NCBI GenBank assembly: GCA_013396525.1
Contig: VWYX01000082.1
Span: 1,226,820 to 1,290,819, forward strand
Source of the DNA: Chaetorhynchus papuensis
Taxonomy: Eukaryota; Chordata; Aves; Passeriformes; Rhipiduridae
Length of the DNA stretch: 64,000 bases
Reading direction: 5' to 3'
The translations under genes were made by a program, and so were the position numbers. The notes under the pieces are model-generated. The model made no database searches. It saw nothing but the letters and a program-made list of their open reading frames with translations, and was not told the DNA's origin. Each line of letters starts with the position of its first letter. Within the stretch, counting starts at the first letter, position 1. Below are positions 27,001-38,435 of the stretch, piece after piece.

Positions 27001-28231
27001 AGACAAAAAAACCCCAGGTATGGTTCTGTGACATAGGACGTAATTCAGGAATCATTTTAATTCTGTGTTTTGCACATGTATTTCTCTTGCATGTGTGTCT
27101 ACTTGTCCCTCAGTTTTTGCCATTATCAAATTCGCTTACGATTCCTTCCTCTAACTTTCAAGAAGCTGTGCAACATTTAAGCTGAAATACACAAAGCTTC
27201 TCATGAGGGAGAAGGTTTTTCTACAGAGGATTTTGTTCATGAGTGAACTTGTACTTTTGCAGGTATCTACTATGAACCAGACTGCAGCAGTGAAGACTTG
27301 GACCATGGTGTTCTGGTTGTAGGTTATGGTTTTGAGGGGGAAGATGTAGATGGGAAGAAATACTGGATTGTTAAGAACAGGTAAGATCTGTCATGTTTCT
27401 AGGGGAGTATAGAAGGTAGTTTGTCACTTGTAAGGGCAGAAGTAGAGAGACAACAGTAATTGAAATCTGGAGACTGTTTTCAGATTGTATGGTATGACAA
27501 AGGTAAATTCCAGCTTCTGCTGCTGACAGCCTAATAAAGTGGGCCCAAAGCAGCCATCTTATTCTGCATGTTCAGTTAATTTAAGGGAGCTCACTGCTGA
27601 AACAGCCTGTGTACCTAGTAGATATTAAAGGAGTGGAGCAGGAGGAAGCCTGCTTGTGGGGGTGTAATGGATTTTTGTGGAAGCAGAATGGCGCTCACTG
27701 CTGTGAAACAGGATAGTACTTGAACTTTAAAGATGGAGTTACCCCCTAGGCTGGAGACAAAATAAATTAATGCCAAAGGGCACATCACATGAGCATTACT
27801 GGGGCACCACCCTCAAATACTGCTTGCAGCCTTTGACTTCCCTTAAATTGCCTGGGAGCAGTGTCTGAGCTTCAGGCACCTGTAGTCAAGGTTTGCACAT
27901 CAATGTGACTACCTCGTGAGAGAATGGCTGCATTCTTCATTTCTGTGAGCTTGGGGTGCCTCTTGGGATGCTTTTAATTGCTGGAAAACACTGTAGTTTT
28001 TGGCTGCAGCTATCTTGGATTTTCTCCACAAACGTGGAAGGCAGCAGTTTTCAGTTGTAAACACTTACGGGGGAGGGCAGTAAATAAGTAACTTCTGAAT
28101 ATGTAAACAAGCCCTTTGCTTTTGTTTTCAGCTGGGGTGAGAAGTGGGGTGACAAAGGATATATCTACATGGCCAAGGACAGAAAGAACCACTGTGGAAT
28201 AGCAACAGCTGCTAGTTATCCACTTGTATAA
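23938..28231 (+). CDS. CTSL: Cathepsin L, lysosomal cysteine protease (complete, 7 coding exons)
   Basis: Papain-family (C1A) endopeptidase that degrades proteins in lysosomes. Coding exons are 23,938-24,063, 24,400-24,522, 24,605-24,760, 24,935-25,159, 26,754-26,922, 27,263-27,380 and 28,132-28,231: 1,017 bases, 338 residues, against 333 in human. All introns are GT-AG. Residues 1-17 form a hydrophobic signal peptide. The propeptide carries an ERFNIN-type motif (E44, R48, W52, N55, I59, N63) and a GxNxFxD motif (G76-D82). The mature enzyme starts near A117. Catalytic residues are C141 (mature position 25, in GSCWAF), H281 (in [11 protein letters not shown]) and N305 (in KNSWG); the oxyanion glutamine is Q135. 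An N-glycosylation site at N225 (NDT) matches the human one. The start codon is the first ATG after the 5' UTR intron and begins the signal peptide. Length differs from human by three extra residues before the mature start and two in exon 6. It is clearly cathepsin L rather than S or K. Confidence 0.97.
24400..24522 (+). CDS. CTSL: CTSL coding exon (residues 43-83): inhibitory propeptide
   Basis: Acceptor ccccttag, donor ATG|GTATGT, 123 bases, phase 0. It contains the ERFNIN-type spacing and the GMNQFGD motif, the two hallmarks of cathepsin L-like propeptides. Confidence 0.96.
24605..24760 (+). CDS. CTSL: CTSL coding exon (residues 84-135): end of propeptide, start of mature enzyme
   Basis: Preceded by an 82-base intron ending tttctcag; donor CAG|GTACTA; 156 bases, about three codons longer than the human exon. 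The basic stretch KKRERK lies in the cleaved linker, and [11 protein letters not shown] begins the mature chain. Confidence 0.95.
24935..25159 (+). CDS. CTSL: CTSL coding exon (residues 136-210): active-site cysteine
   Basis: Acceptor acttcag, donor AAG|GTGAGT, 225 bases. The catalytic cysteine codon is at 24,950-24,952. The exon also carries [10 protein letters not shown] and [10 protein letters not shown], both typical of cathepsin L. Confidence 0.97.
25160..26753 (+). other. CTSL: CTSL intron 5 (largest CTSL intron)
   Basis: 1,594 bases between two conserved exons. It holds an A/C-rich low-complexity tract at about 26,173-26,253. No exon, RNA gene or identifiable transposon was seen. Confidence 0.8.
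26173..26253. repeat. A/C-rich low-complexity tract in CTSL intron 5
   Basis: Runs of aaac, accccaaa and caaacaaac with almost no G or T, resembling the tract upstream of the CTSL promoter. Confidence 0.8.
26754..26922 (+). CDS. CTSL: CTSL coding exon (residues 211-267)
   Basis: Acceptor ctacttag, donor G|GTGGGG, 169 bases, ends in phase 1. It includes the N225 glycosylation site and the core strand [10 protein letters not shown]. Two residues longer than in human. Confidence 0.94.
27263..27380 (+). CDS. CTSL: CTSL coding exon (residues 267-306): active-site histidine and asparagine
   Basis: Acceptor ttttgcag, donor AG|GTAAGA, 118 bases. H281 is at 27,304-27,306 and N305 at 27,376-27,378. 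The last codon (serine of KNSWG) is split over the next intron. Confidence 0.96.
27381..28131 (+). other. CTSL: CTSL intron 7
   Basis: 751 bases with no element recognised. Two sense-strand AATAAA motifs (about 27,532 and 27,767) lie in it. They could give a transcript ending before the last exon if used, but nothing indicates that they are. Confidence 0.75.
28132..28231 (+). CDS. CTSL: CTSL last coding exon (residues 306-338)
   Basis: Acceptor gttttcag, 100 coding bases, TAA at 28,229-28,231. It ends in the C-terminal ATAASYPLV, the classic cathepsin L terminus. Confidence 0.97.
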
Positions 28232-28540
28232 TTTGAAGACTGAACATTTCAGTACAAGAGGGGATTTAAACTGAATGACCAAACCCATGTTCACATGCGG
28301 TAGCCTTGTGTCTTTCAAAACTCAACTTGATTTTTAAAACTCTTGAAGTATATTTCACATGTTGGTGACATGCCACTTGTTTAAATTAATGTAAATGTTG
28401 GTATGTAAACAGCTTGTAATATTGCTGGCTTTTGACTGCTTAATTCAATAGATTCTTTGTATTTTTCCTTTTTTTTTTTTTTAATTGCAGTGTGTCCAAA
28501 GGTTTACTTTTTAAATAAATACTTAAATTCCACTATGTAC
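28232..28540 (+). terminator. CTSL: CTSL 3' UTR and polyadenylation signal
   Basis: AATAAA at 28,514-28,519 is followed about 25 bases later by a GT/T-rich stretch, the expected cleavage context. This predicts a short 3' UTR of about 310 bases. Confidence 0.8.
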
Positions 28541-31323
28541 AGATGACTTGGCTTTTTGGTTTTTTTTCTACTTGGGACTTTTGTCAAATAGGTGTTCTAA
28601 ATTATGCTCTTAGGTGGAGTCTGTATGTGTGCCTCTGTTGGTCACTAAAATGCAGCCTTATCTGGGAATGGCTAATAGTTGTTATAAAAAAGAGTGTAGA
28701 ATTTATGGTACAGATTAGTTAGAATGGGAAGTGGAAAAATATCTCTGGTTCCATGTGTCTCATAACAAACACCTTCAGTCTTGTAATCTTCTTCATGCAG
28801 CATTTGATCTTCACTTAGCTTCCAGTGCTGTTAGAGTTTTCTTAGTGGCACCTCAAAGTACCATACTTGAGTAGTTTGAGCAGTTGTGTCCTTTTGAGCA
28901 TTACAGGAGGAATAGCCAAAGCCTGCCTGGACTGTTCAGAGGGCTTGTTCCTGCAGATATGCAGGGCACTGGATACTGTTTTCCCCCTGTACCAGCTTCA
29001 GCTGGAGAAAGAAGGGGGGGTGAAAGAGAAATTATGTCCCTATGGAAGGTGACACTGGGCTGCTCTGTTGCCTGTGGTATTTACTGGCTGACTTAGATGA
29101 TTTACACTGTGGCCGGTGTGTCCTTTTCTCTGCAGGTATCACTGCTGCTGAAACATGAGTATCAGCTGTTATATACTACGGTTCAGGTGTGTTTTGGCTA
29201 CCAGTAGTTCCTGCAGAAGATGGTGAATTGGTAAACACCGAAAACAGCAGGGGTGAAAACTTGGCTTGGCTTTTGGGTATTGACATCACCTCTTGCTCTT
29301 GGGCTGTAGGTGAAGGAGGTGTAGTTTTGAAGCAAAACTAGCACCAGTTCTGAGTTTATGGACCCATATGTTTTTGTGCACAGTATCTTTTCAGAATCTG
29401 ATAGCCATGCACACAAAGCAACACTTAGACCACAACTTGTGGAAGATTAACTTCCTTTATTGTTGATAAATGTAACCTAATGATAATTAGGTTGCATTTA
29501 ATAAAGAGAAAAACAAGGTTGAGTTATCCATAATAATGACAATTGTGAGTTGTTTGTGTGCTGCTTTTAGATGAATTCTTTCAACCTTAATTTCCTGGTG
29601 AGTTTGGCTTGTTCTTTTTTTCAAGGAAGAGCCTCACTGAGCCCAGTGGCTATTTAACAAGCCACAGAGCAGAAATACTGGTTGGAATTTAGCTATTAAG
29701 TTGACTTGCTAAGCCAGTTATGGAGAGCATCCACACTGCTTGGAGAAGCTATGGAGGAAATTATTATGGAGCTCACCAGGTGGTCCTCTAAAGGCTGTGA
29801 TACTCAGAAGGAAATGGCAATGGTCTGTACATTCAGAATGAGAGCCCAGGAGCAAAATGTCACGAGAAGTGACTGTATAAGCTCCTTGTGCAGAAGATGA
29901 TTTTCATTCTTGCTGCCGGAACTGGGAATGGACTGAGACCTGTCTCTCTGAGCACTTTTTAATCCTAGAAGCTGATGTTACTGTGAGCATGGCAGTGCTT
30001 GGTGCTTTGGGTTTTCTTTATTGGCTAAAACCGGGTGAGACCAGTACAAAGCTTGCTGGGACCTGAACTGCTAGAAAAATGGGCAACAGGGAAAGGTGTT
30101 TTGTTGCAAAATCCAGGGTTAAAAAAAGTTGCTGGGAAAACAAGATGTTTTTTGTGAACAGATGGGAAATGAAAAGGAAATAACTTTCCAAAGCATCTGC
30201 ACGTGAATGGGCATGTAGCTCACAAAAGAGGCATCAGCCTTTGATTTTTTTTTTTTAGAAAAAATATGTGATAATGCGGCTATTTGTGTGGAGGATTAAA
30301 ACTTGCTGACTGTTCTGGCTGAACATCCTCCCCAGAGTGGAATAATAAAGAAAGGGACAGGGTAAGTCAGGTCATGTAGATAACTCAATATTTACACAAT
30401 CTTAAGTAATAGTTTCAGCCAGAATTGCCTTACATGACACTATAAAGACTAAAATTTTTGTATAAGTTGCAGTTGTTCGTGTAGGTTTTTTTTCTTAGAA
30501 ATCTAAAGAACACATTTCAAGAACAGTATTAAATCTGGTTTTGTGATTCTACTGAAGTGGCCCTATCTTCTGTAAAGCTGTTTTATTTGCTTCAGAAATA
30601 CTATAGTAAAGTAGCAAATGATTCCATAGTGGTAAATGTCCTGTTGGGGAAAGTGTTTTCTCTGTTCAGAGTTTTTCCTTTGTGAAAATACATGTTACGT
30701 GTGGCCACAGAAAGCTCCAGAGTTGTTCCCCAAAAACTGTGGTAATTAAAGCTCTTGATTACTGTCCCAGTATTTTCTCTCCAAAGCTTTCTTTGGTTTT
30801 ATATTCCTCCTGGTAGCTGAAGTTGCACTTATTAAAAGATGTGTTACTTTAAAAGATACTAGTGCACATTTACTATCAGTAGAAAATCCTATCAATACTG
30901 CCTGGTTCAGGCCCTGTCTAACTTACAGCTGCTGTTGTTAGTGGGGTCTTAACATGTACCTAAATACATGGGCCGGGCACTATGTTGCATGCATGCTAGA
31001 TGGCAGTTCTGTACAGTGATAAACCTTTGCAGTCCTTGTTTGCTAGCATCTTAATTGTTGTTGGAGCCCAGGAGATGGAGAATATCTCTCCACATGATGT
31101 ACCTGATGTAAAACCAGATGTTAGAGATCTGGAGGTGAATGGCTCTCAGCCTGATCCTGGACCGTATGTTGGGCCTGGCCCTGAGTCATCTGCAGGGCCT
31201 AGCCCTGAGTCAGCTGTACAGCCCTCAGGCACGTCTGGTGCCCCCCTTTATGGTGCATTCTTTGAACTGAAGCCTTGGGATAGGCTCCTAACACTTCAGG
31301 AAACCCTCCAATATACTAAAGTC
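28541..31323. other. Intergenic DNA between CTSL and an LTR
   Basis: No gene was recognised. A small inverted repeat (arms 29,474-29,481 and 29,486-29,493, 8 bp each, 4-base loop) is present. The final 330 bases are open on the + strand (31,000-31,326, proline/serine/glycine-rich) and abut the LTR; they may be retroviral internal sequence or unrelated. Confidence 0.5.
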
Positions 31324-31774
31324 TGAGTTAGAACATAGAAATGGTATGTAAGTTTTCACAGGGTGAAAAGGTGAAGGTTTTTAGGATTGTTATTACAGTA
31401 AGCTGATAAGAGTTAGAGACTAAGATGGCGAGGTGACGGAGTTAGAAATTCCTATTTCCTTCTTCTTCTTGGGCTCTGAATTCTACTGTAAAATTACTGG
31501 TCAAGATTTACTGCAGTTCTTGTCCCGTGCATGGACCTGTTACATAGACATTGGTTTAAATGTGTAAACAATAAATTATGTTAGATATGGTATAAAAAAG
31601 GGCTCAGGGAAGAAGGAGCCATCATTCTTCTTCTGCTCTTTTCCTAGCTGTAGCTTAGGCCTGTTGCTTTGCTTGCTGTAAAGCTGATAAGATAGAATAA
31701 ATAACGAGAAACACCAAGATTCAGCGTCTTCGCTTTTTCTCTATCTGCAATACCGGCACGGACAAAATAACTCA
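31324..31774 (+). mobile_element. Endogenous retrovirus LTR, + orientation
   Basis: The architecture is that of a retroviral LTR. A TATA box (tataaaaaag) lies at 31,591, and a sense AATAAA follows at 31,696, about 100 bases on, bracketing a plausible R region. The proposed ends form a 7-bp perfect inverted repeat (tgagtta at 31,324, taactca at 31,768) obeying the TG...CA rule. I saw no clear target-site duplication, no primer-binding site and no polymerase genes, so it is a solo LTR or part of a broken provirus. Boundaries are tentative; an alternative right end is the gacA at about 31,764. Confidence 0.6.
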
Positions 31775-33954
31775 TGTCAGACCTGATGAACGAGGCCAGG
31801 TCGAGACAATTGTGAAAATGCACTTTTTTATTGGAATTTGGGAAGAAAAAACAGTTTTGCATTTGGTTTTCATGTGCTGATGCTTCTTAGATAGACTGTT
31901 CTTGTCCTAAAGGTCTCTTAGCAATTTCTCTGCTCCACTTGTTGAATGTATTTATCACTCACTGAACCTGAGTTTTTAAAGATGTGCTCTTGAGGCAAGA
32001 AAAGTAATGAAATTAAATTATTTCACTCAGATGTGAAGTCCTTATTCTTTAGAGTCTGGTGAGAAATTAATTTAACTGTCGTGTAGGAAACTATTTTCCC
32101 TTTAGAGCACTCAAATTTCTCATCCTATCTGTGACTGCTGAGTACAATGGAATTTTGGTGGGGTTTTTTTAATGTGATTGGTTTTTGTCTTTGCTGATGT
32201 TAAATCAATTTCCAAACATTAACAGTGAAACAAATAATTTTATTATTCTGCTACACAGGCCATGCACTAAAGTAATTTTCAAAATGCTTTGAAGAAAACT
32301 ATGGTAACAAAATATTTGTCATCTCATGCTGTGGAAACCTTACAGGAAAAGTAAACATGGTGAATTCAGTGAAGGTTTTCTATAATGAATGATTAACTGT
32401 TGATCTGCATAACAGCAACAGAAAATGTAGTTCTGAGACAATCAGAGACATAGGAGAATGGGAATATCAACTTCAAAAAAAACCCAGAAATGAGCTTCTG
32501 AGTATCAGTTATGCAGCATTTGCTCCTTAATTAATCTCCTTGATGAAATTACAAATCCTGTCATATATCTCTTAAGCTTAATGCCAACTAATCAGTTTTT
32601 ACAGGTTAGAGATTGACTGCAGTTTCTGGCTATTAACCAAGGAATTGAGCATACCCTGAAGGCTGTCATAATGTAACCTGATGTTTCTGCTTTCTAGCTC
32701 TCTTTGGACTTTACTGAGGTGTATGACAGATTGAGCGCCTATTTTTTTTGGCTGTCTGTCCAATACTCTTCAGTCTTTTTGCTGGGAAGTCAGAGCAGGA
32801 AATGCTGGCTTTACCAATACACTATTTTGAAGAAATAATTGTTTAAATCAGTAATGGGGATGTTGTCTTATTTGCTAATCGCGGTTTTATCGAATCATGA
32901 GTGAAATTTTGGGTAAGTGCAGGGGCACCTAAAGCATTTGGAAGAAAGGCTGTAGTAATAAACAAAATTTCATTCACAATTCACAAAACTGAACTTAGGT
33001 GATACGCAATAAGGCTCTTCTGAAAACAGACAGGGAGCCCAATCAGGAACTTTCTTTGGGAGAGGAGGAGGGTTGGCTGCAGGGTGGAGACCTGATCCAT
33101 GGATTGATTAGTTTAGATAGATTAGGAGTCTCAGAAGAATCTCAGAAGACGCCACCTTTGTTTGTGCTCACAAGTGAACTTGACTGCTTTTTTTTTTCTC
33201 AAGCTCAGTTGCACAAAGATTTACTGTCCAGTGGTCTTGAAATATGATTTCTGCAACAGTTTTTGTCTCCATCCTGCCTGTTTTCTGCTGGAGAGCTACC
33301 GCCAACCTCCATGTGCAAAGGAGCAAAGAAACCATTGGAGATGGGCGTTTGTAAAGTACTTACTGGATTCTTTTTTACAATGCTTCTTCCTCGTTTTGTT
33401 CACTGACAGTTCTGACCACCTCTAGGAGGTCCAAGACCTACTTCTTCTGAGTGAAACCTGTTAGACTTTCCCCATGAAGTGATACTGGGAAACACATTGT
33501 AGAACTAACACTGTGTGTTGTCTGGTGTGGTGCTGCAGTGCTGATACCTGGTACCTTCTGCAGTCCTGGTTTGGGAAGAAGTGGTCAAAGATGGAGCAGA
33601 GTCAGAGTGAGCTATTCCCCTCCCCGTCACCTCCAGAAGGCTGTTCTTTAAGGGATAAGGGTGGCTTTGTGAGGTCCTCTAGGGAAAGATTGTTGGTGGT
33701 CTGAGATCAAAGCAAGGAAGAGATAATTTTCCAGCCTTTTAAGTGTTATTCATATGCTTAGTGATGCTTTGGACATTCACTTAGAATTAACTTTGTCTGT
33801 GCAACTTTGTGTTCTTCCAGACTGAGCATGGTTTACGTGTGCTCCCCTGGGGTGCCACTGAAGGCCCTCTGAAGCTATTACAGCTATTACTTCCTGCCTT
33901 TACTGGGAGAAATTGCAGTCTCAGGGGCTGCCATGGAAATATTCTAATGTGTAA

Positions 33955-33991
33955 GGTTTTTTGGGGTTTTTTGTTTTTTTTTTTTTTTTAA
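33955..33991. repeat. T/G-rich low-complexity tract
   Basis: Runs of T interrupted by gggg or a single g; low-complexity DNA. Confidence 0.85.
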
Positions 33992-34362
33992 TTACTAGTT
34001 ACTGCACAGCATGCATGCCATGACATAGAACTGTTTAAAACAAATGTTGGGCTACTAGACACTCAAACTGGCTTAGGATGGCTGAGAAGTTGATGCTGAA
34101 ACGAGAACTCCTTGAGGCTGGAGCATGTTTTGGAACACGCTTGCTTTTGCTTAAAATCCGAAGGTCAAATGAGGTGGCTCTAGAGCTGCCAAGTAAGATA
34201 TTTTTTCCCACAAAGGAAGTGTACTTCTAAGCATATCTCTGTAATGTATCAGTTTGTGATGCTGGTAACAAGGCACAAAAGCACCCCTATATAAGGCTAC
34301 CCACAAAAATCTTATAATAGTTCATTGCCGTGTCTGCAGGTGCCCATTTTTGCTAGATACAG

Positions 34363-34412
34363 AAAAAAAAAAAAAAAAAAACAAACCCAAAACCCAACCC
34401 AAACCAAAAAAA
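34363..34412. repeat. Poly(A) run followed by aaaccc-type units
   Basis: Nineteen A residues lead into repeated aaaccc and aaccc units. It resembles the A/C-rich tracts near CTSL and could be the degenerate tail of an old retroposon. Confidence 0.8.
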
Positions 34413-35016
34413 CCACATAGCACAATCTTTTACCATAATAGTACAGCAATGCCAGAATTGTGAATGCAAGTTCTTCTCAATAGCCGCCTTAACATTCCTT
34501 CTGCTCAGCCATGTTTAGCAGTATTGCTTTCCTCATTCAAGCATGAAGCATAAACTGACAGCAGGGTTTTTTTGGAACAGGAAATACATACTGGAAACAT
34601 CAGCTGTGTTGTAAAATTGCATTGGCTTTTAAGAATTTATATTAATACTCTCGTAGTTAAAAGAAACATCTCTCTCAGTTTATATAGAAATTCCAATGCC
34701 TTGTGCAAAGTTTAGGAATAAATCCTGCTGTCTTTTTGCTATTTGTTGCTTGCTAGTCACAGGAAGGAGTGGGCCTGTGTTTTCTGATTCAGTGCTGTTA
34801 TGAGCATTTCTGTCACATTTCTCTCACAATATAATAGAGCATTTCAGAAGCAAACCTTGTGTACACAGGATGCCCATCAGGAATACTTTTGAAGTGGTAT
34901 TTCTGTTGCAGCTCCTTTTTGTTAGTAATTCTGCAAACCAAGAGCAAAAGAAACTCCCTCCACACTGAGTTTTTAATCTCAACTGACACAGAGCTGAGAA
35001 GTGGGAGAGGAAGAAG

Positions 35017-35070
35017 GCCAAAAGCAGTGAGGCCGCCTGCCAAAAGCAGTGAGGCCACCTGCCAGAAGCC
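35017..35070. repeat. Tandem repeat, 22-bp unit, about 2.5 copies
   Basis: Two adjacent 22-bp units (35,017-35,038 and 35,039-35,060) differ at one position. A partial third copy follows to 35,070. Confidence 0.85.
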
Positions 35071-38000
35071 ATACAACTGATTAGCAGCTGTGGGTGTGCA
35101 TTTGGGAGAAGGCTAGCCTCCCCCTTTGGCTTTTTCTCCCAGCATATCTTCAAAAGAGCTAAAAGTAAACATCCCCATTTGTGTTCTTTTACTGAGTTTA
35201 AATTTCAGATCTACGTTTTGCTGCATGGCCCTTCCCACATATCCTCCCTGCTTTTGTTTGAGCAGTCTCCTTTTTTGTCTTTCTGTGCCAGCATAAAAAA
35301 TCATGCTGTGTTGTTAAAAGAGGGAGAAAATTGTCAACGCAGGAACAAAACAGGAAACCTGGCGATCGAAAGGGCAAAAGACAGATGGTGTGTCACCCGG
35401 TACAGTGTCTCAGAGCTGTGCTCTGCTCACAGCACACCACGACAAGGCCAGTGCCGCTGCAGCTGGGCGTGGAGAGGAGCTGACCTCCTTTTTTCCTGGG
35501 CATGTGCTGACGGTGCATTGGAGCGTCTGCTGCATTGATGAGACATCGTGAACGGTCATGCCTGGGCTGGGATTAGGCTGGCCATGCACATTCAGCCCGA
35601 GCACAGCTGACCCAGTAATTGAGCGGGCACATTATCTCCCTCAGAGCTGTCCTTTCAAAAGTGATAAAATATTCACCGGATGATCTGCTCAGCAGCTGAC
35701 AACAATTCTTAGGCCAAACTCTGTTTATCGACGTAGGAGTACATAGCTGTCTTGGCCAACACCCTCTGTAAGCTGGCTCACCAAACTGCCTTCACTAAGT
35801 GCAGTGGTCAGAACTACAAAAGCTGCTACCAGAAAACAGGTTGCTGGGCTCCTGATGAACAGAATCCTGCAAAACCATTATGCAAATCATTGCATTGGAT
35901 GAAAGCAGCCTCCTCAGGGCAGATCTCGGTGGAAAATCCTGTCTCTATGGAGTATTAAAATCAGTTCACTTGAATTAGATCACATGCTTGGTTTTTGTTT
36001 CTGTGCTTTCTGAAACCACATCTGAATTTGCAGAAAGGTAGGAACAAAAACCAAGGTGTTTTTGATAGCAATACATGGGGTTTATGAACATTGTCTGTGA
36101 TGACGTGAAGCCTGAGTGGTAGGGATTGTCTCATCAAAACTTCAGGTATCCTGTACCTCTGGGTAGCTGTGTACACATCCTCTGTCTCAGTGTTCATTTA
36201 CTCTCTGCTCTTCTCACTTTTGGGCCCCGGATATCTCTGGAAAATAGATACTTTTACCTTTGCAGTCTCATAGAAGTTAATGACTTTATCATCTTTCCTC
36301 TTATTACCCCCTCTTCCCCGGGCACCAACTACCCTTTTCTCACAATGAGTCTGTGTGGTATAATCCATGTAAGCTAAGAGCTCTTTCTTGTTCTGTCTCT
36401 AATTAGCTGGCATTTTATAAATGAAAAATCTTTTGCCTGACTTTTCCAGAAATATCAGCTGGCTTTATTAAAAAACCAGCAAAACTCCCCGAGTTTATGT
36501 TTTGTTGAAAACAGAATAAAGTATCAACTTTTATACAAATTCTCAGAGACACATTTAATCCTACATTTCAAAGAGTATTTGCATTTCCGCTGCCTTGCTT
36601 TCTCAGGGATGAGTGAGGTCCTGCTGCAGGGTGTCCAGGATTTGCTCCTCAGAGTAAATCCTGGCAGGGCAGCAGCACAGGCAGCCTAGGTGCCACGGGA
36701 CTGGTGGGAAGCCTGCCAGCCCCAACCTGTTTTCTGATCCCCCATCTTGTGATTGCAGTCACAAGGCCACCTCTCTGTGGCTGGCTGCTCAGATTAACTC
36801 AGTTTCCAGTCAAAGTAATTTGTGATCAACTGCTCATTTATTAGAGCCTGGTGCAGTTGCTGTACTTTCTTGGGTTCCCAATAATTGGAAAGAAGAATTA
36901 TATTTGGCAACAAGTTTGGCAACCAGTGCTTTAACAACAGTCACGTGTTATATACCTGGTAGAATACAAATAGTACAGTTTCTGCATCTTTCTCCAAAAG
37001 TAACAGGATGTCAAATGGGCGCTGATTTATTCATATATAATTTTATGCCAAGAAGCTGTTGAATACTGATACAAAGGCATATATGTGAACTAATACTTAG
37101 ATGCCTTTCTGTTCCTTCCTGTACTTGGTATTTCCATGTATTTTCAATTTTTGTTTCGTGCTGATGAGTGTCTGAGGAATATCAGGCATTGCTGGCTTCA
37201 CAACACCTTCATCATGAACACTGCCTGCTTCTCTCAGCAGCCTTGATGGCAGCTTGTGGTGTGTCCCCTTTCACATCACTCCAACCACTAAATAGTCTCT
37301 GATTCTTAAAAAAAAAAAAGAATCTATGTCTTACTTTCTCGGCAGTCTGAGTGCCCTCAGATACCCTGGAAGCTGGCCATGGAAGGAAGTTGTGGCCCAG
37401 TGTTGCAAGGGCTTCATAGGTGGTGTCCCCTCACCCCACGTCTGGTGTCAGAGAGCTCTGCAGAAATGGACTGAACTAGTATCACACTGCAGAGGGAAAC
37501 TTTAAAACTCACCCTGAGCCTTTAAGAAGGACTTTGTGGAGTGGTCGGTCTGGTTGCAGGGTTGTGCTACACGTAGCAGAAAACATACACGTGCTTAGGT
37601 AGGTGAGGTAGGTCGAAGCAGGACTCCAGCAAAGCATATCCACTGCTCACACTGAGTAAAGCTGCTCCTTTCTTAATCTGCGTTTGAGGTTTGTATGGGT
37701 TGTTTATACAGAGCAGATAGGGATCTCTGTCTAAGTACCAGCCACCCAGCAGCCCACAAACCGGGAGTGCTGTCATTCAAGCACCAACAGCCACCCAAGC
37801 AGCAGCTGTTAGTCAGAGCAGTGTCTAGCCCCAGCGCTAGCCCCTCCACTAACAGGTGCTTTGGGTGCAAACTGAGGAAAAAAACAAAATGTGGGAAAAA
37901 TAGCAGCTGAGATTAGGTCCAGGCTTTGCTGTGAAACTATACCTAAATGACAGCAAGCTGGGTGCTGTGAGGCTGTGACAGTAAGTAGGGCACTGAATGA

Positions 38001-38382
38001 CATGTTGCAGTATGCAGGTGTATATATCCTGCCAGCAGGAAGACAGATCTTAGCCGCTCGGCTGGGTACACCCACTGCAGAGCAAACTTTCGGCATGTCC
38101 CTAAGTGGTCATTTTTAGAGGCCCTGTGGTTATGCTGAGCAGTGCTGCATATTTGTTCTTGCTACATCTTTGCTGTATCATCTCTCGTGGCCCCTTGGGG
38201 ACAGGACCAATTTACCAGTGATCCTTCTGATGTAAAACTAGTATTGTTAGCTTACTTAGACTGGCTTCAAATTACACTTGGTTGTAGGTTTCCAATTTAA
38301 AAAATGCAATGGAGTTCCTCAATAAATTTGTGACATCAACATCTATTTGTGTTCTTATACAGAGACTCTGAGAGAGAGAATT

Positions 38383-38435
38383 ACTATATATGTATATAAT
38401 ATGTGCATAAATATATATATATATGTGTACATACA
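38383..38435. repeat. AT-rich (TA/GTATA) microsatellite
   Basis: Irregular tatata and gtatata units. The tyrosine/isoleucine-alternating open frame on the minus strand is a translation of this repeat. Confidence 0.85.

Noticed and set aside
29474..29493. 8-bp inverted repeat downstream of CTSL considered as a terminator hairpin
   Set aside because: The arms are short and AT-rich, and vertebrate transcripts end by poly(A) cleavage, which already has a good site at 28,514; likely chance.
35752..35958. Cysteine-containing 68-codon frame that looked like a small secreted peptide
   Set aside because: It begins at TTG, not ATG, has no signal peptide and no splice partners, and matches no family I recognise.
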